From an uncultured Oscillospiraceae bacterium (GTDB lineage: Bacteria; Bacillota; Clostridia; Oscillospirales; Oscillospiraceae), in assembly GCA_944385775.1 (NCBI GenBank), contig CALWYM010000003.1, positions 1 to 10,815 on the forward strand: a stretch of DNA of 10,815 nucleotides, read 5' to 3'. Shown piece by piece: positions 1 through 6,597 of the stretch. Under the pieces are notes generated by a model. It did no database searches, was not told the DNA's origin, and saw nothing but the letters and a program-made list of their open reading frames with translations. Both the position numbers and the translations under genes were made by a program. Position 1 is the first letter of the stretch. Each line of letters starts with the position of its first letter.

Positions 1-110
1 ATGGTGTCTTCGTCTTTGTCAATACCGTAAACTTTGTGGTCTGTGTTGGTTTTAAGGCTCTTTGCCATAGAGCCTCCGATAAGACCAAGACCTGCGATTG
101 CTATATTCAT
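1..110 (-). CDS. tyrA: Prephenate dehydrogenase, N-terminal fragment (runs off the window)
   Basis: Only the first 36 codons are present. They encode an N-terminal Rossmann nucleotide-binding motif, MNIAIAGLGLIGGSMAKSL, the GxGxxG(G)S signature typical of NAD(P)-dependent prephenate dehydrogenases, followed by a beta strand ending in an acidic residue (VYGID). The family oxidatively decarboxylates prephenate to 4-hydroxyphenylpyruvate, the tyrosine branch of aromatic synthesis. The ATG immediately follows the aroF TAA stop with no spacer, and its ribosome binding site (AGGGAGG) lies inside the last aroF codons, so translation is probably coupled. The same leader would then control tyrA and aroF together. 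An arogenate dehydrogenase or another Rossmann dehydrogenase cannot be excluded from so few residues, but the position next to DAHP synthase favours TyrA. Confidence 0.85.
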   Translation of the reverse strand, partial: MNIAIAGLGLIGGSMAKSLKTNTDHKVYGIDKDEDT

Positions 111-1121
111 TTAAAATTCCTCCCTCATGGCATTGTGAATAAGAGAAAGTTTTTTGACCAGCTTGTTAAAGGATTCAGGTTTTAGCGATTGGGGACCGTC
201 GCACAGTGCGTGCTCCGGGTCGTTGTGGACCTCGATTATAAGTCCGTCAGCTCCGGCAGCCACAGCCGCACTTGAGAGTGGCGGAACAAGCTCATATTTT
301 CCTCCGGCGTGGCTTGGGTCGACTATTACGGGAAGATGTGAAAGCTTCTTTAAAACGGGAACTGCGGAAATATCAAGGGTGTTTCTTGTGTATGTTTCAA
401 AGGTTCTGATTCCGCGCTCGCAGAGCACGACATTCTCATTTCCGCCGGACATAATATATTCTGCGGCCATTAAAAGCTCCTCGTAGGTGGAGGAAAGACC
501 TCGTTTCAGCAAAATGGGCTTGTCAGTTTTGCCGAGAGCTTTAAGCAGCTCAAAATTTTGCATATTCCGTGCTCCAACCTGTATCATATCTACCTTTTCA
601 AAAAGGGGCAGCTGAGAAATATCCATTAATTCCGTCACTATGGGAAGTCCCGTATGCTCCTTTGCAATCTCAAGAAGACGAAGTCCGTCGGCTCTCAGCC
701 CCTGGAAGGAGTATGGGCTTGTCCTTGGCTTAAAAGCTCCGCCGCGAAGCATTGACGCGCCGCTTGCTTTAACGGATTCCGCCACGGCGCAAATCTGTTC
801 CTCACTTTCAACAGAGCAGGGACCTGCGATAATTGTCAGGCTGCCGCCGCCTATGGAAACTCCTCCCACATTTACTACCGTGTCCTCCGGGTGAAATTTT
901 CTGTTTGCCTTTTTGTATGGGTCCTGAATACGCTTCACGTCCTCAACAATGTCGAGAGCGTTTAAAAGGTTAATGTCAATGGTAGTTGTATCGCCTACGA
1001 GACCAAGAATAGTCTCGCTTTCACCGATAGATTCGTGAACCTGAATATTTTTACTTTCAAGCCATGAAATAAGGTTTCCAAGCTGTCCCTTATCGGCGTT
1101 TTTCTTTAAAATTACTATCAT
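111..1121 (-). CDS. aroF: 3-deoxy-7-phosphoheptulonate (DAHP) synthase, type I-beta with N-terminal ferredoxin-like domain
   Basis: This enzyme condenses phosphoenolpyruvate and erythrose 4-phosphate to DAHP, the first step of the shikimate pathway. At 336 residues it has the length of the Thermotoga maritima-type enzyme. Residues 1 to about 70 form the ferredoxin-like regulatory domain (starts MIVILKK), which in that family mediates feedback inhibition by tyrosine or phenylalanine. The catalytic barrel begins near IIAGPCSVE. Expected metal ligands are in place: Cys102 (GPCSVE), His271 (VDPSHAGG), Glu297 (IIEVH) and Asp308 (LCDGPQS). KPRTSPYSFQG (substrate binding), LLKRG and CERGIRTFE are also present. 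The ATG at 1121 is preceded by AAGGAG at good spacing. Its 3' end abuts tyrA. Expression is probably set by the Tyr/Phe-rich leader peptide and terminator just upstream. The gene symbol is the generic one for this family (also called aroA or aroG in Firmicutes). Confidence 0.96.
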   Translation of the reverse strand: MIVILKKNADKGQLGNLISWLESKNIQVHESIGESETILGLVGDTTTIDINLLNALDIVEDVKRIQDPYKKANRKFHPEDTVVNVGGVSIGGGSLTIIAGPCSVESEEQICAVAESVKASGASMLRGGAFKPRTSPYSFQGLRADGLRLLEIAKEHTGLPIVTELMDISQLPLFEKVDMIQVGARNMQNFELLKALGKTDKPILLKRGLSSTYEELLMAAEYIMSGGNENVVLCERGIRTFETYTRNTLDISAVPVLKKLSHLPVIVDPSHAGGKYELVPPLSSAAVAAGADGLIIEVHNDPEHALCDGPQSLKPESFNKLVKKLSLIHNAMREEF

Positions 1122-1150
1122 ATTACCTGCTCCTTTTTGCCCTGATACTG

Positions 1151-1184
1151 AAAAAGCCCCGCAGCCGGTTGGCTGCGAGGCTTT
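1151..1184 (-). terminator. Attenuator terminator in the aroF leader
   Basis: On the minus strand AAAGCCTCGCAGCC (1184-1171) and GGCTGCGGGGCTTT (1166-1153) form a 14-bp stem containing one G-U pair and closed by an AACC tetraloop. The 3' arm runs into a T5 tract (1155-1151). It lies after the leader peptide stop codon and about 30 nt before the aroF ATG, so it would stop transcription before the structural genes. That is the classic place for an attenuator. Nothing else here needs a terminator, since the only upstream ORF is the 35-codon leader. Confidence 0.88.
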
Positions 1185-1210
1185 AAAAATCCTGCTATGG
1201 CGCTTACATT

Positions 1211-1318
1211 TTATACGTGAGCACCCTTTTCAGCCAAACCGAAATAAGCCTTACCAAAATAATAGGTAAAGCTAAAGTAAAAGTATCCGTATTCAGCTGT
1301 ACAAACGGCAGAACTCAT
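1211..1318 (-). CDS. Tyr/Phe-rich leader peptide of the aroF-tyrA operon (35 aa)
   Basis: This small ORF begins ATG AGT TCT, is preceded by TAGGAG eight bases upstream, and ends GTA TAA. Residues 10-26 read YGYFYFSFTYYFGKAYF: six Tyr and five Phe in 17 positions, no Trp. It sits between a good promoter and a strong terminator, directly upstream of DAHP synthase and prephenate dehydrogenase. By analogy with known leader peptides (pheL, trpL), a ribosome starved for charged tRNA-Tyr or tRNA-Phe would stall in this run and favour readthrough into aroF. The peptide itself need have no function. The ribosome binding site, codon content and position are seen directly; the mechanism is inferred. I do not recognise it as a named family. 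Confidence 0.88.
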   Translation of the reverse strand: MSSAVCTAEYGYFYFSFTYYFGKAYFGLAEKGAHV

Positions 1319-1328
1319 AATAGTACTC

Positions 1329-1350
1329 CTATACTCATATATGGGTATAG
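1329..1350. promoter_or_regulatory. 22-bp palindrome over the aroF promoter start site, possible operator
   Basis: The sequence CTATAC-T-CATATATG-G-GTATAG is a 22-bp inverted repeat with one mismatched pair, no spacer and two-fold symmetry. It overlaps the last two bases of the -10 box and covers the expected transcription start, where a bound repressor would block initiation. AT-rich palindromes can arise by chance and no protein partner is known, so the operator role is inference. Confidence 0.4.
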
Positions 1351-1377
1351 TATATCACGTTGCATACTAAAAGTAAA
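1349..1377 (-). promoter_or_regulatory. Promoter of the aroF leader transcript
   Basis: On the minus strand TTTACT (1377-1372), a 17-bp spacer, and TATACT (1354-1349) match the housekeeping sigma consensus, with a weak -35 and a good -10. The start would fall near 1342, about 24 nt before the leader peptide ATG and 7 nt before its ribosome binding site. Confidence 0.75.
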
Positions 1378-1409
1378 GAGTAAATTTTAAAAATATTGCG
1401 TTTATGAGA

Positions 1410-1444
1410 TAAACCCGGCATTTTTTGGGGAAATACCGGGTTTA
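1410..1444 (-). terminator. Probable terminator of the dapL-carA-carB::dapF operon
   Basis: The arms TAAACCCGG (1444-1436 on the minus strand) and CCGGGTTTA (1418-1410) pair around an AT-rich inner stem and a short C-rich loop, giving about 14 bp including one G-U pair. It begins 7 bases past the carB::dapF stop codon and lies before the aroF promoter. The 3' flank is TCTCATAAA and lacks a real T tract, so termination may be weak, or the hairpin may mainly protect the mRNA 3' end. Confidence 0.6.
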
Positions 1445-1450
1445 AATCGT

Positions 1451-4400
1451 TTAATATTCGTATACGCCCTCGTAGACCATTACGGCATCGCCGGTCAGTA
1501 TAACACGCTCGTCCGTATAGTTTACGATAAGGTCGCCGCCTTTAAGTTTAACGGTTATATCGTGACCCTTTTGCAGGTAGCCATTTTCAGTGGCAGCGAT
1601 GACTGCGGCGCAGGCGCCGGTACCGCTGGCCATAGTCTCTCCGTTACTCCGCTCGTACACTCGGACACGAAGGGTATCGTCATTGACTACCTTTACAAAC
1701 TCCGTATTTGTCTTTTCCGGGAAGATAGGAGCATTTTCAAAGAGAGGACCAAGTTTCTCAATATCAATGGACTCAATGTCGTCACAGAATATGGTGCAGT
1801 GGGGATTGCCCACGTTGGAGCAGGTTATCCTGTATTCCTTGTCCCCTACGGTATAGGGATAGTTTATAAGCTTTGGCTCATCCACAGTTGCCGGTATCTG
1901 GGAAGAATAGAGTTTCGCCTCGCCCATATGGACGCTGACGGTACTGACCTTTCCGTTTCTGATGAAAAGCTGCAGTGGTTTTACGCCAACGTCAGTCTGA
2001 ATGGTCATAAACTCGTGAGGGACGATATGCTTGTCGTAGAGATATTTACCTACGCAGCGTATGCTGTTTCCTGCCATCTTACCTTCGCTGCCGTCCTGGT
2101 TGAATATACGCATTTTAGCGTCGGCTCCGGCGGAATTTTCAATAAGCACAATGCCGCAGCCGCCAATACCGTAATTTCTGTCGCAGACAGTTACGCAAAG
2201 GGACTCAGGGCTTGTAATTCTACCGTCACGGTTATCAAAGAAGATATAGTCGTTCCCGCAGGAATGCATTTTTGCAAAGTGAACAAGCTCACGCTTTTTC
2301 CTCATGGTGTTAAGGTTTACAAGCTCCGTATTGTCGTCCGTAAAACGGCTGAGAAGGGTATCCGCCACGGCAACAGATGTATCTATTGACGTAAATACGG
2401 GTACGCCGAGCCTTACGGCGTGGGAATGAAGATCAATATAGTCAGCCAGCGTATCGTCGTAAAGGGCGCCTGTATATATGATAAAGCTGATTTTTCCCTC
2501 TTCAAGAAGTTTGTAACTGTCCTTAATATTGTTTAACACTGTGGTCTTTACGCCGAGGGAGGTAATTGCCTTCGCTGTGTCCGGTGTGGCGTAGAAGGTC
2601 ATGTGAAGGTCGCTGAGCTTCTTTGCCAGCTTGACAACGTCCTCAAGGTCGTGGTTTTCAATGCTGAGCAGAACTCCGTTTGTTCCGGGCTTTGTAGCCC
2701 GTGAAAGGTCATATCCTGCGGCTCTCAAACCTTTGTGAAGGGCTTCGTTAAGGGTACGACCTATGCCCAGCACCTCGCCGGTACTTTTCATTTCCGGACC
2801 CAGTGTGGAGTTTGCGTCCATAATTTTCTCAAATGAGAATACGGGGACCTTGATTGCGTAGTACGGTGGAGTATCGCACAAAACCTGGTTATAGCCCAGC
2901 TCCTTAAGTGTTGCACCCATCATTACCCTGGAAGCTACGTCAACCATGGGAATACCCGTTACCTTTGAAAGATACGGCACAGTACGGGACGCCCTGGGAT
3001 TCACCTCAATTACATAGAGCTTTTTCTTATAAATGAGGTACTGAATATTAACAAGACCTCTTGTACCAAGCTCAAGAGCCAGTCTTTGAGAGCAGTCCAC
3101 AATAGTGTTTATCATCTTGTCCGTAAGATTATAGGGGGGATAAACTGCTATGGAATCGCCGGAGTGAATGCCGGCGCGCTCAATATGCTCCATAATTCCT
3201 GGCATAAGCACATCTGTACCGTCGGAAATAACGTCTACCTCCAGCTCCGTACCGGACATATACTTATCCACCAGAACAGAATTATCGCCGTCAGACGCCG
3301 ACATGATGAGATTCATGTATCTTCTAACATCGTTATCATCGTGAGCAATGACCATGTTCTGACCGCCTATAACATAAGACGGACGGAGCAGCACCGGGTA
3401 TCCAAGCTCATGGGCGGCAGTCATGGCTTCCTCAAGATTGTGGGTGCCGTAACCCTTTGGACGGTTAATGCCCATTCTGCCGAGAAGTGCGTCAAAACGC
3501 TCTCTGTCTTCTGCAAGGTCGATTCCCTCTGCCGAAGTGCCAAGGATTTTTACGCCGCTTTTGTCAAGAAACTCTGTAAGCTTAATTGCTGTCTGACCGC
3601 CAAAGGCCACAACCACTCCCACAGGCTTTTCGACCTTGATTACGCCCATAACGTCCTCCGGACAAAGGGGCTCAAAATACAGTCTGTCGGCAGTGTCATA
3701 GTCTGTGGAGACGGTCTCCGGGTTGTTATTTATAATTACAACGTCATAACCCAGCTCTTTAAGTGTAACGGCGCAGTGAACGGAGCTGTAATCAAACTCG
3801 ATACCCTGACCGATTCTGATAGGACCGGAACCGATAACGATAACGCTTTCACGATTCCGCACGGCAGCCCTTGCGTCACAGCAACTGTCGTAGGAGGCGT
3901 AGTAGTAAGGCGTTTCAGCCTCAAACTCCGCGGCGCAGGTATCAACCATTTTATAAACAGGGTCAATATGGGGAAGGTCCTTTATGCCTGTTATCATGGT
4001 CAGAGCCTTGTCGGTATAGCCGTATTTTTTGCCCTGAAGGTATGTCTCGCTGTCAATGCCGTTTTTGCGGATTTTTTCCTCATAGTTTACGAGGTTTTTA
4101 AGCTTTGAGATAAACCAGTGATCCACCATGGTTATCTCATGGATTTTATCGGCGGAGACACCCTTTTTAAGCGCCTCAAAAATAGTGAACAGACGAAGGT
4201 CGTCCATGGAGCCAAGACGCTCAATAACGCTCTTGTCGCTGTGGGGGTCCCGGGTGAGGGTTTCCTGCCCAATTTCGGCGCCCCGGATAGCCTTCAAAAG
4301 TGCAGCCTCAAAGGTGTGACCGATGGCCATAACTTCGCCGGTAGCTTTCATCTGCGTGCCAAGCTTTCTCTGAGCGTCGTGGAATTTGTCAAAGGGCCAC

Positions 4401-5476
4401 TTGGGGAACTTTACAACCACATAGTCAAGGGCAGGCTCAAAGCAGGCAAAGGTTTTGCCTGTTATGTCGTTTTTGATCTCGTCAAGGGTATAGCCCAGCG
4501 CAATTTTAACGGCAACCTTTGCAATAGGGTAACCTGTTGCCTTTGATGCCAGCGCTGAGGAGCGGGAAACTCTGGGGTTTACCTCAATAACAGAATATTC
4601 AAAGCTGTCCGGGTTTAGGGCAAACTGGCAGTTGCAGCCTCCCTCAATTCCCATTTCAGTAATGATGTTAAGTGCTGCCGAGCGGAGCATCTGATATTCT
4701 GGATCGGCAAGGGTAAGTGCAGGGGCAACAACAATGGAATCGCCGGTATGAATACCCACAGGGTCAAAGTTTTCCATGGAGCAGACAGTAATGACGTTTC
4801 CAGCGTGGTCACGCATGACCTCAAACTCAATTTCCTTCCAGCCGAAAATATATTTTTCAACAAGAATCTGAGTGATTGGGGAGGCTTCAAGACCGTTAAA
4901 CGCTACCTCACGAAGTTCTTCCTCATTATACGCAACTCCGCCGCCACCGCCGCCAAGGGTAAACGCCGGACGTATAATTACAGGGTATCCTATCTCATTT
5001 GCAACTGCGATAGATGTTTCAATGTCATTGGCTATGCCCGACGGAACGGTTGGCTGACCGATTCTTGCCATAGCTTCCTTGAAAAGCTCTCTGTCCTCGG
5101 CTTTGTCGATAGCCTCGGCGTTTGTGCCGATAAGTCTGACGCCATGCTTTGCAAGAAAGCCCTCATGGCTGAGTTTCATTGCAATGGTAAGACCGGTCTG
5201 ACCGCCGAGACCGGCAAGAAGGCAGTTCGGCTTTTCTTTTAAAATTATTCTTTTGATCGTTTCCTCATTAAGGGGCTCAAGATAAACAGCGTCGGCCATA
5301 TCGCCGTCGGTCATTATGGTAGCAGGGTTAGAGTTTACGAGGACGCTCTTGACACCCTCCTGACGGAGAATACGGCAGGCCTGGGTTCCAGCGTAATCAA
5401 ACTCTGCCGCCTGACCTATCACTATTGGACCGGAGCCGATAACAAGTACCTTTTTAATTGATTTATCGAGAGGCAT
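1451..5476 (-). CDS. carB: Fusion: carbamoyl-phosphate synthase large subunit (CarB) + diaminopimelate epimerase-like domain (DapF)
   Basis: Residues 1 to about 1057 are a full-length CarB, which makes carbamoyl phosphate from bicarbonate, ammonia supplied by CarA, and two ATP. The first synthetase half starts VLVIGSGPIVIGQAAEFDY; the second begins near residue 540 (VIVIGSGPIRIGQGIEFDY). Each has an ATP-grasp domain with EVNPR(V/A)SRS/T motifs. An MGS-like regulatory domain starts near residue 930. Without a stop, the frame continues into a complete DapF fold (about residues 1058-1341): KMHSCGNDY, MRIFNQDGSEG, GNPH and ERSNGET are all recognisable. The two DapF catalytic cysteines are missing: residue 1135 is Ala (MAGNSIRC, usually MCGNGIRC) and residue 1284 is Ser (MASGTGA, usually ACGTGA). 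The usual GIGADG is GIGGCG. The internal Met1058 has no ribosome binding site, which supports a true fusion. The start at 5476 has GGAGGTGGAG upstream inside carA, overlapping it by 14 bases. CarB activity is near certain; epimerase activity is doubtful. Confidence 0.95.
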   Translation of the reverse strand: MPLDKSIKKVLVIGSGPIVIGQAAEFDYAGTQACRILRQEGVKSVLVNSNPATIMTDGDMADAVYLEPLNEETIKRIILKEKPNCLLAGLGGQTGLTIAMKLSHEGFLAKHGVRLIGTNAEAIDKAEDRELFKEAMARIGQPTVPSGIANDIETSIAVANEIGYPVIIRPAFTLGGGGGGVAYNEEELREVAFNGLEASPITQILVEKYIFGWKEIEFEVMRDHAGNVITVCSMENFDPVGIHTGDSIVVAPALTLADPEYQMLRSAALNIITEMGIEGGCNCQFALNPDSFEYSVIEVNPRVSRSSALASKATGYPIAKVAVKIALGYTLDEIKNDITGKTFACFEPALDYVVVKFPKWPFDKFHDAQRKLGTQMKATGEVMAIGHTFEAALLKAIRGAEIGQETLTRDPHSDKSVIERLGSMDDLRLFTIFEALKKGVSADKIHEITMVDHWFISKLKNLVNYEEKIRKNGIDSETYLQGKKYGYTDKALTMITGIKDLPHIDPVYKMVDTCAAEFEAETPYYYASYDSCCDARAAVRNRESVIVIGSGPIRIGQGIEFDYSSVHCAVTLKELGYDVVIINNNPETVSTDYDTADRLYFEPLCPEDVMGVIKVEKPVGVVVAFGGQTAIKLTEFLDKSGVKILGTSAEGIDLAEDRERFDALLGRMGINRPKGYGTHNLEEAMTAAHELGYPVLLRPSYVIGGQNMVIAHDDNDVRRYMNLIMSASDGDNSVLVDKYMSGTELEVDVISDGTDVLMPGIMEHIERAGIHSGDSIAVYPPYNLTDKMINTIVDCSQRLALELGTRGLVNIQYLIYKKKLYVIEVNPRASRTVPYLSKVTGIPMVDVASRVMMGATLKELGYNQVLCDTPPYYAIKVPVFSFEKIMDANSTLGPEMKSTGEVLGIGRTLNEALHKGLRAAGYDLSRATKPGTNGVLLSIENHDLEDVVKLAKKLSDLHMTFYATPDTAKAITSLGVKTTVLNNIKDSYKLLEEGKISFIIYTGALYDDTLADYIDLHSHAVRLGVPVFTSIDTSVAVADTLLSRFTDDNTELVNLNTMRKKRELVHFAKMHSCGNDYIFFDNRDGRITSPESLCVTVCDRNYGIGGCGIVLIENSAGADAKMRIFNQDGSEGKMAGNSIRCVGKYLYDKHIVPHEFMTIQTDVGVKPLQLFIRNGKVSTVSVHMGEAKLYSSQIPATVDEPKLINYPYTVGDKEYRITCSNVGNPHCTIFCDDIESIDIEKLGPLFENAPIFPEKTNTEFVKVVNDDTLRVRVYERSNGETMASGTGACAAVIAATENGYLQKGHDITVKLKGGDLIVNYTDERVILTGDAVMVYEGVYEY

Positions 5477-6545
5477 TTTTCTCCACCTCCATCATTGAAA
5501 TAAATCTGTCGAATGCCCCCTCACAGTCTCTTGGACCGCCGTGGGCCTCCGGGTGAAACTGCATGGAAAAAGCTTTAAGCTCAGGATAATCTACGCCCTC
5601 GCAGGTGCCGTCGTTTACATTGATATAGCGCAGTTTTGCGCCAATGGACGCAAGGCTGTCCGCATTAACTGCGTATCCGTGGTTCTGGCAGGTAATATAA
5701 ACTCTGCCCGTTTCCAGGTCCTTAACAGGCTGATTTGCCCCGCGGTGACCGAACTTAAGTTTTTCTGTTTTTGCTCCAGCGGCAATCGCCATCATCTGAT
5801 GACCGAGGCATATGCCGAACATTGGAGCCTTTCCGAAAAGCTTTTTCAGGGTTTTAACAACCTCAACGTTATCAGCCGGGTCGCCGGGACCGTTTGAAAG
5901 CATAATTCCATCGGGATTGAGAGCCATTATATCCTCAGCAGAGGCGCTGTAAGGAAGAACTGTTACCTTGCAGCCGCGCTTTACAAGGTTATTTGCAATG
6001 CTTTTCTTTGCGCCGTAGTCCATAAGGACCACATTATACTTAGCTTCGCCCGTAGGCGTTAGGGTATATGGCTCTTTTGTGCTGGTGGCCTCTACGCTGC
6101 CCTCTACACGGAAAGAGGTCAGGGTGGAACAGTCAAAATCAGGGTATTTTGTTATAGCGGCGTTTATAACACCGTCGTCACGGAGCATCTGGGTAAGCTC
6201 CCTTGTATCGATGCCGGCAATACCGACAATGTTATGACGCTTTAAAAATTCGTCAACAGTTTCGTCACAGCGGAAGTTAGACGGTTCAGGGCAAAATTCC
6301 CTAACTACAACACCACGGACATGGATGCCGGTGCTTTCCATGTCCGTGTCGCATATACCGTAATTTCCGAACTGCGGGAACGTAAAAATGACAATTTGTC
6401 CGTAATAGCTGGGGTCGGTAAGGCTTTCAACACAGCCGGTCATACCGGTTGTAAAAACGAGTTCACCAACGGTGTCGCCGGCGGCACCGAAAAAGGTTCC
6501 CTCATATTTCTTACCATTTGCCAGTACTAAGAATCCTTTCTCCAT
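5463..6545 (-). CDS. carA: Carbamoyl-phosphate synthase small (glutaminase) subunit
   Basis: CarA hydrolyses glutamine and passes ammonia through a tunnel to CarB, supplying carbamoyl phosphate for arginine and pyrimidines. Residues 1-150 are the CPSase small-chain domain (LANGKKYEG, VFTTGMTGCVESLTDPSY, GIDTRELTQMLRDDG). The C-terminal half is a class I glutamine amidotransferase with nucleophile Cys246 (FGICLGHQ) and His331/Glu333 (QFHPEAHGGP). I chose the start at 6545 (MEKGFLVLANG, 360 residues). It has GGAGG six bases upstream and matches the usual family start, whereas the in-frame ATG at 6578 has no ribosome binding site and would add 11 residues unlike the family. The 3' end overlaps carB by 14 bases. 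The gap to dapL is only about 52 bases with no promoter seen, so it belongs to the dapL operon. I see no PyrR-type leader. Confidence 0.96.
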   Translation of the reverse strand: MEKGFLVLANGKKYEGTFFGAAGDTVGELVFTTGMTGCVESLTDPSYYGQIVIFTFPQFGNYGICDTDMESTGIHVRGVVVREFCPEPSNFRCDETVDEFLKRHNIVGIAGIDTRELTQMLRDDGVINAAITKYPDFDCSTLTSFRVEGSVEATSTKEPYTLTPTGEAKYNVVLMDYGAKKSIANNLVKRGCKVTVLPYSASAEDIMALNPDGIMLSNGPGDPADNVEVVKTLKKLFGKAPMFGICLGHQMMAIAAGAKTEKLKFGHRGANQPVKDLETGRVYITCQNHGYAVNADSLASIGAKLRYINVNDGTCEGVDYPELKAFSMQFHPEAHGGPRDCEGAFDRFISMMEVEKNASR

Positions 6546-6597
6546 TTGTTCCTCCAATATCGGGGCGCAATGCGCCATTAGTATTTGTGGTTATGTT

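Noticed and set aside
1451..2305. DapF-like domain as a decaying pseudogene
   Set aside because: The frame is intact over its full length, most binding motifs are retained, and the two cysteine changes sit within otherwise conserved blocks. Decay would be expected to produce stops or scattered loss.
3086..4108. 340-codon plus-strand open frame opposite carB, and similar long plus-strand frames at 1562-2389 and 4748-5242
   Set aside because: They lie antisense to well-supported CarB/DapF codons, encode low-complexity or nonsensical products with no recognisable motif, and lack convincing ribosome binding sites. They are shadows of the real frame.
6546..6578. Longer carA start at 6578 (MAHCAPILEEQ extension)
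   Set aside because: There is no ribosome binding site before 6578, while GGAGG stands six bases before the ATG at 6545, which also gives the normal family N terminus.
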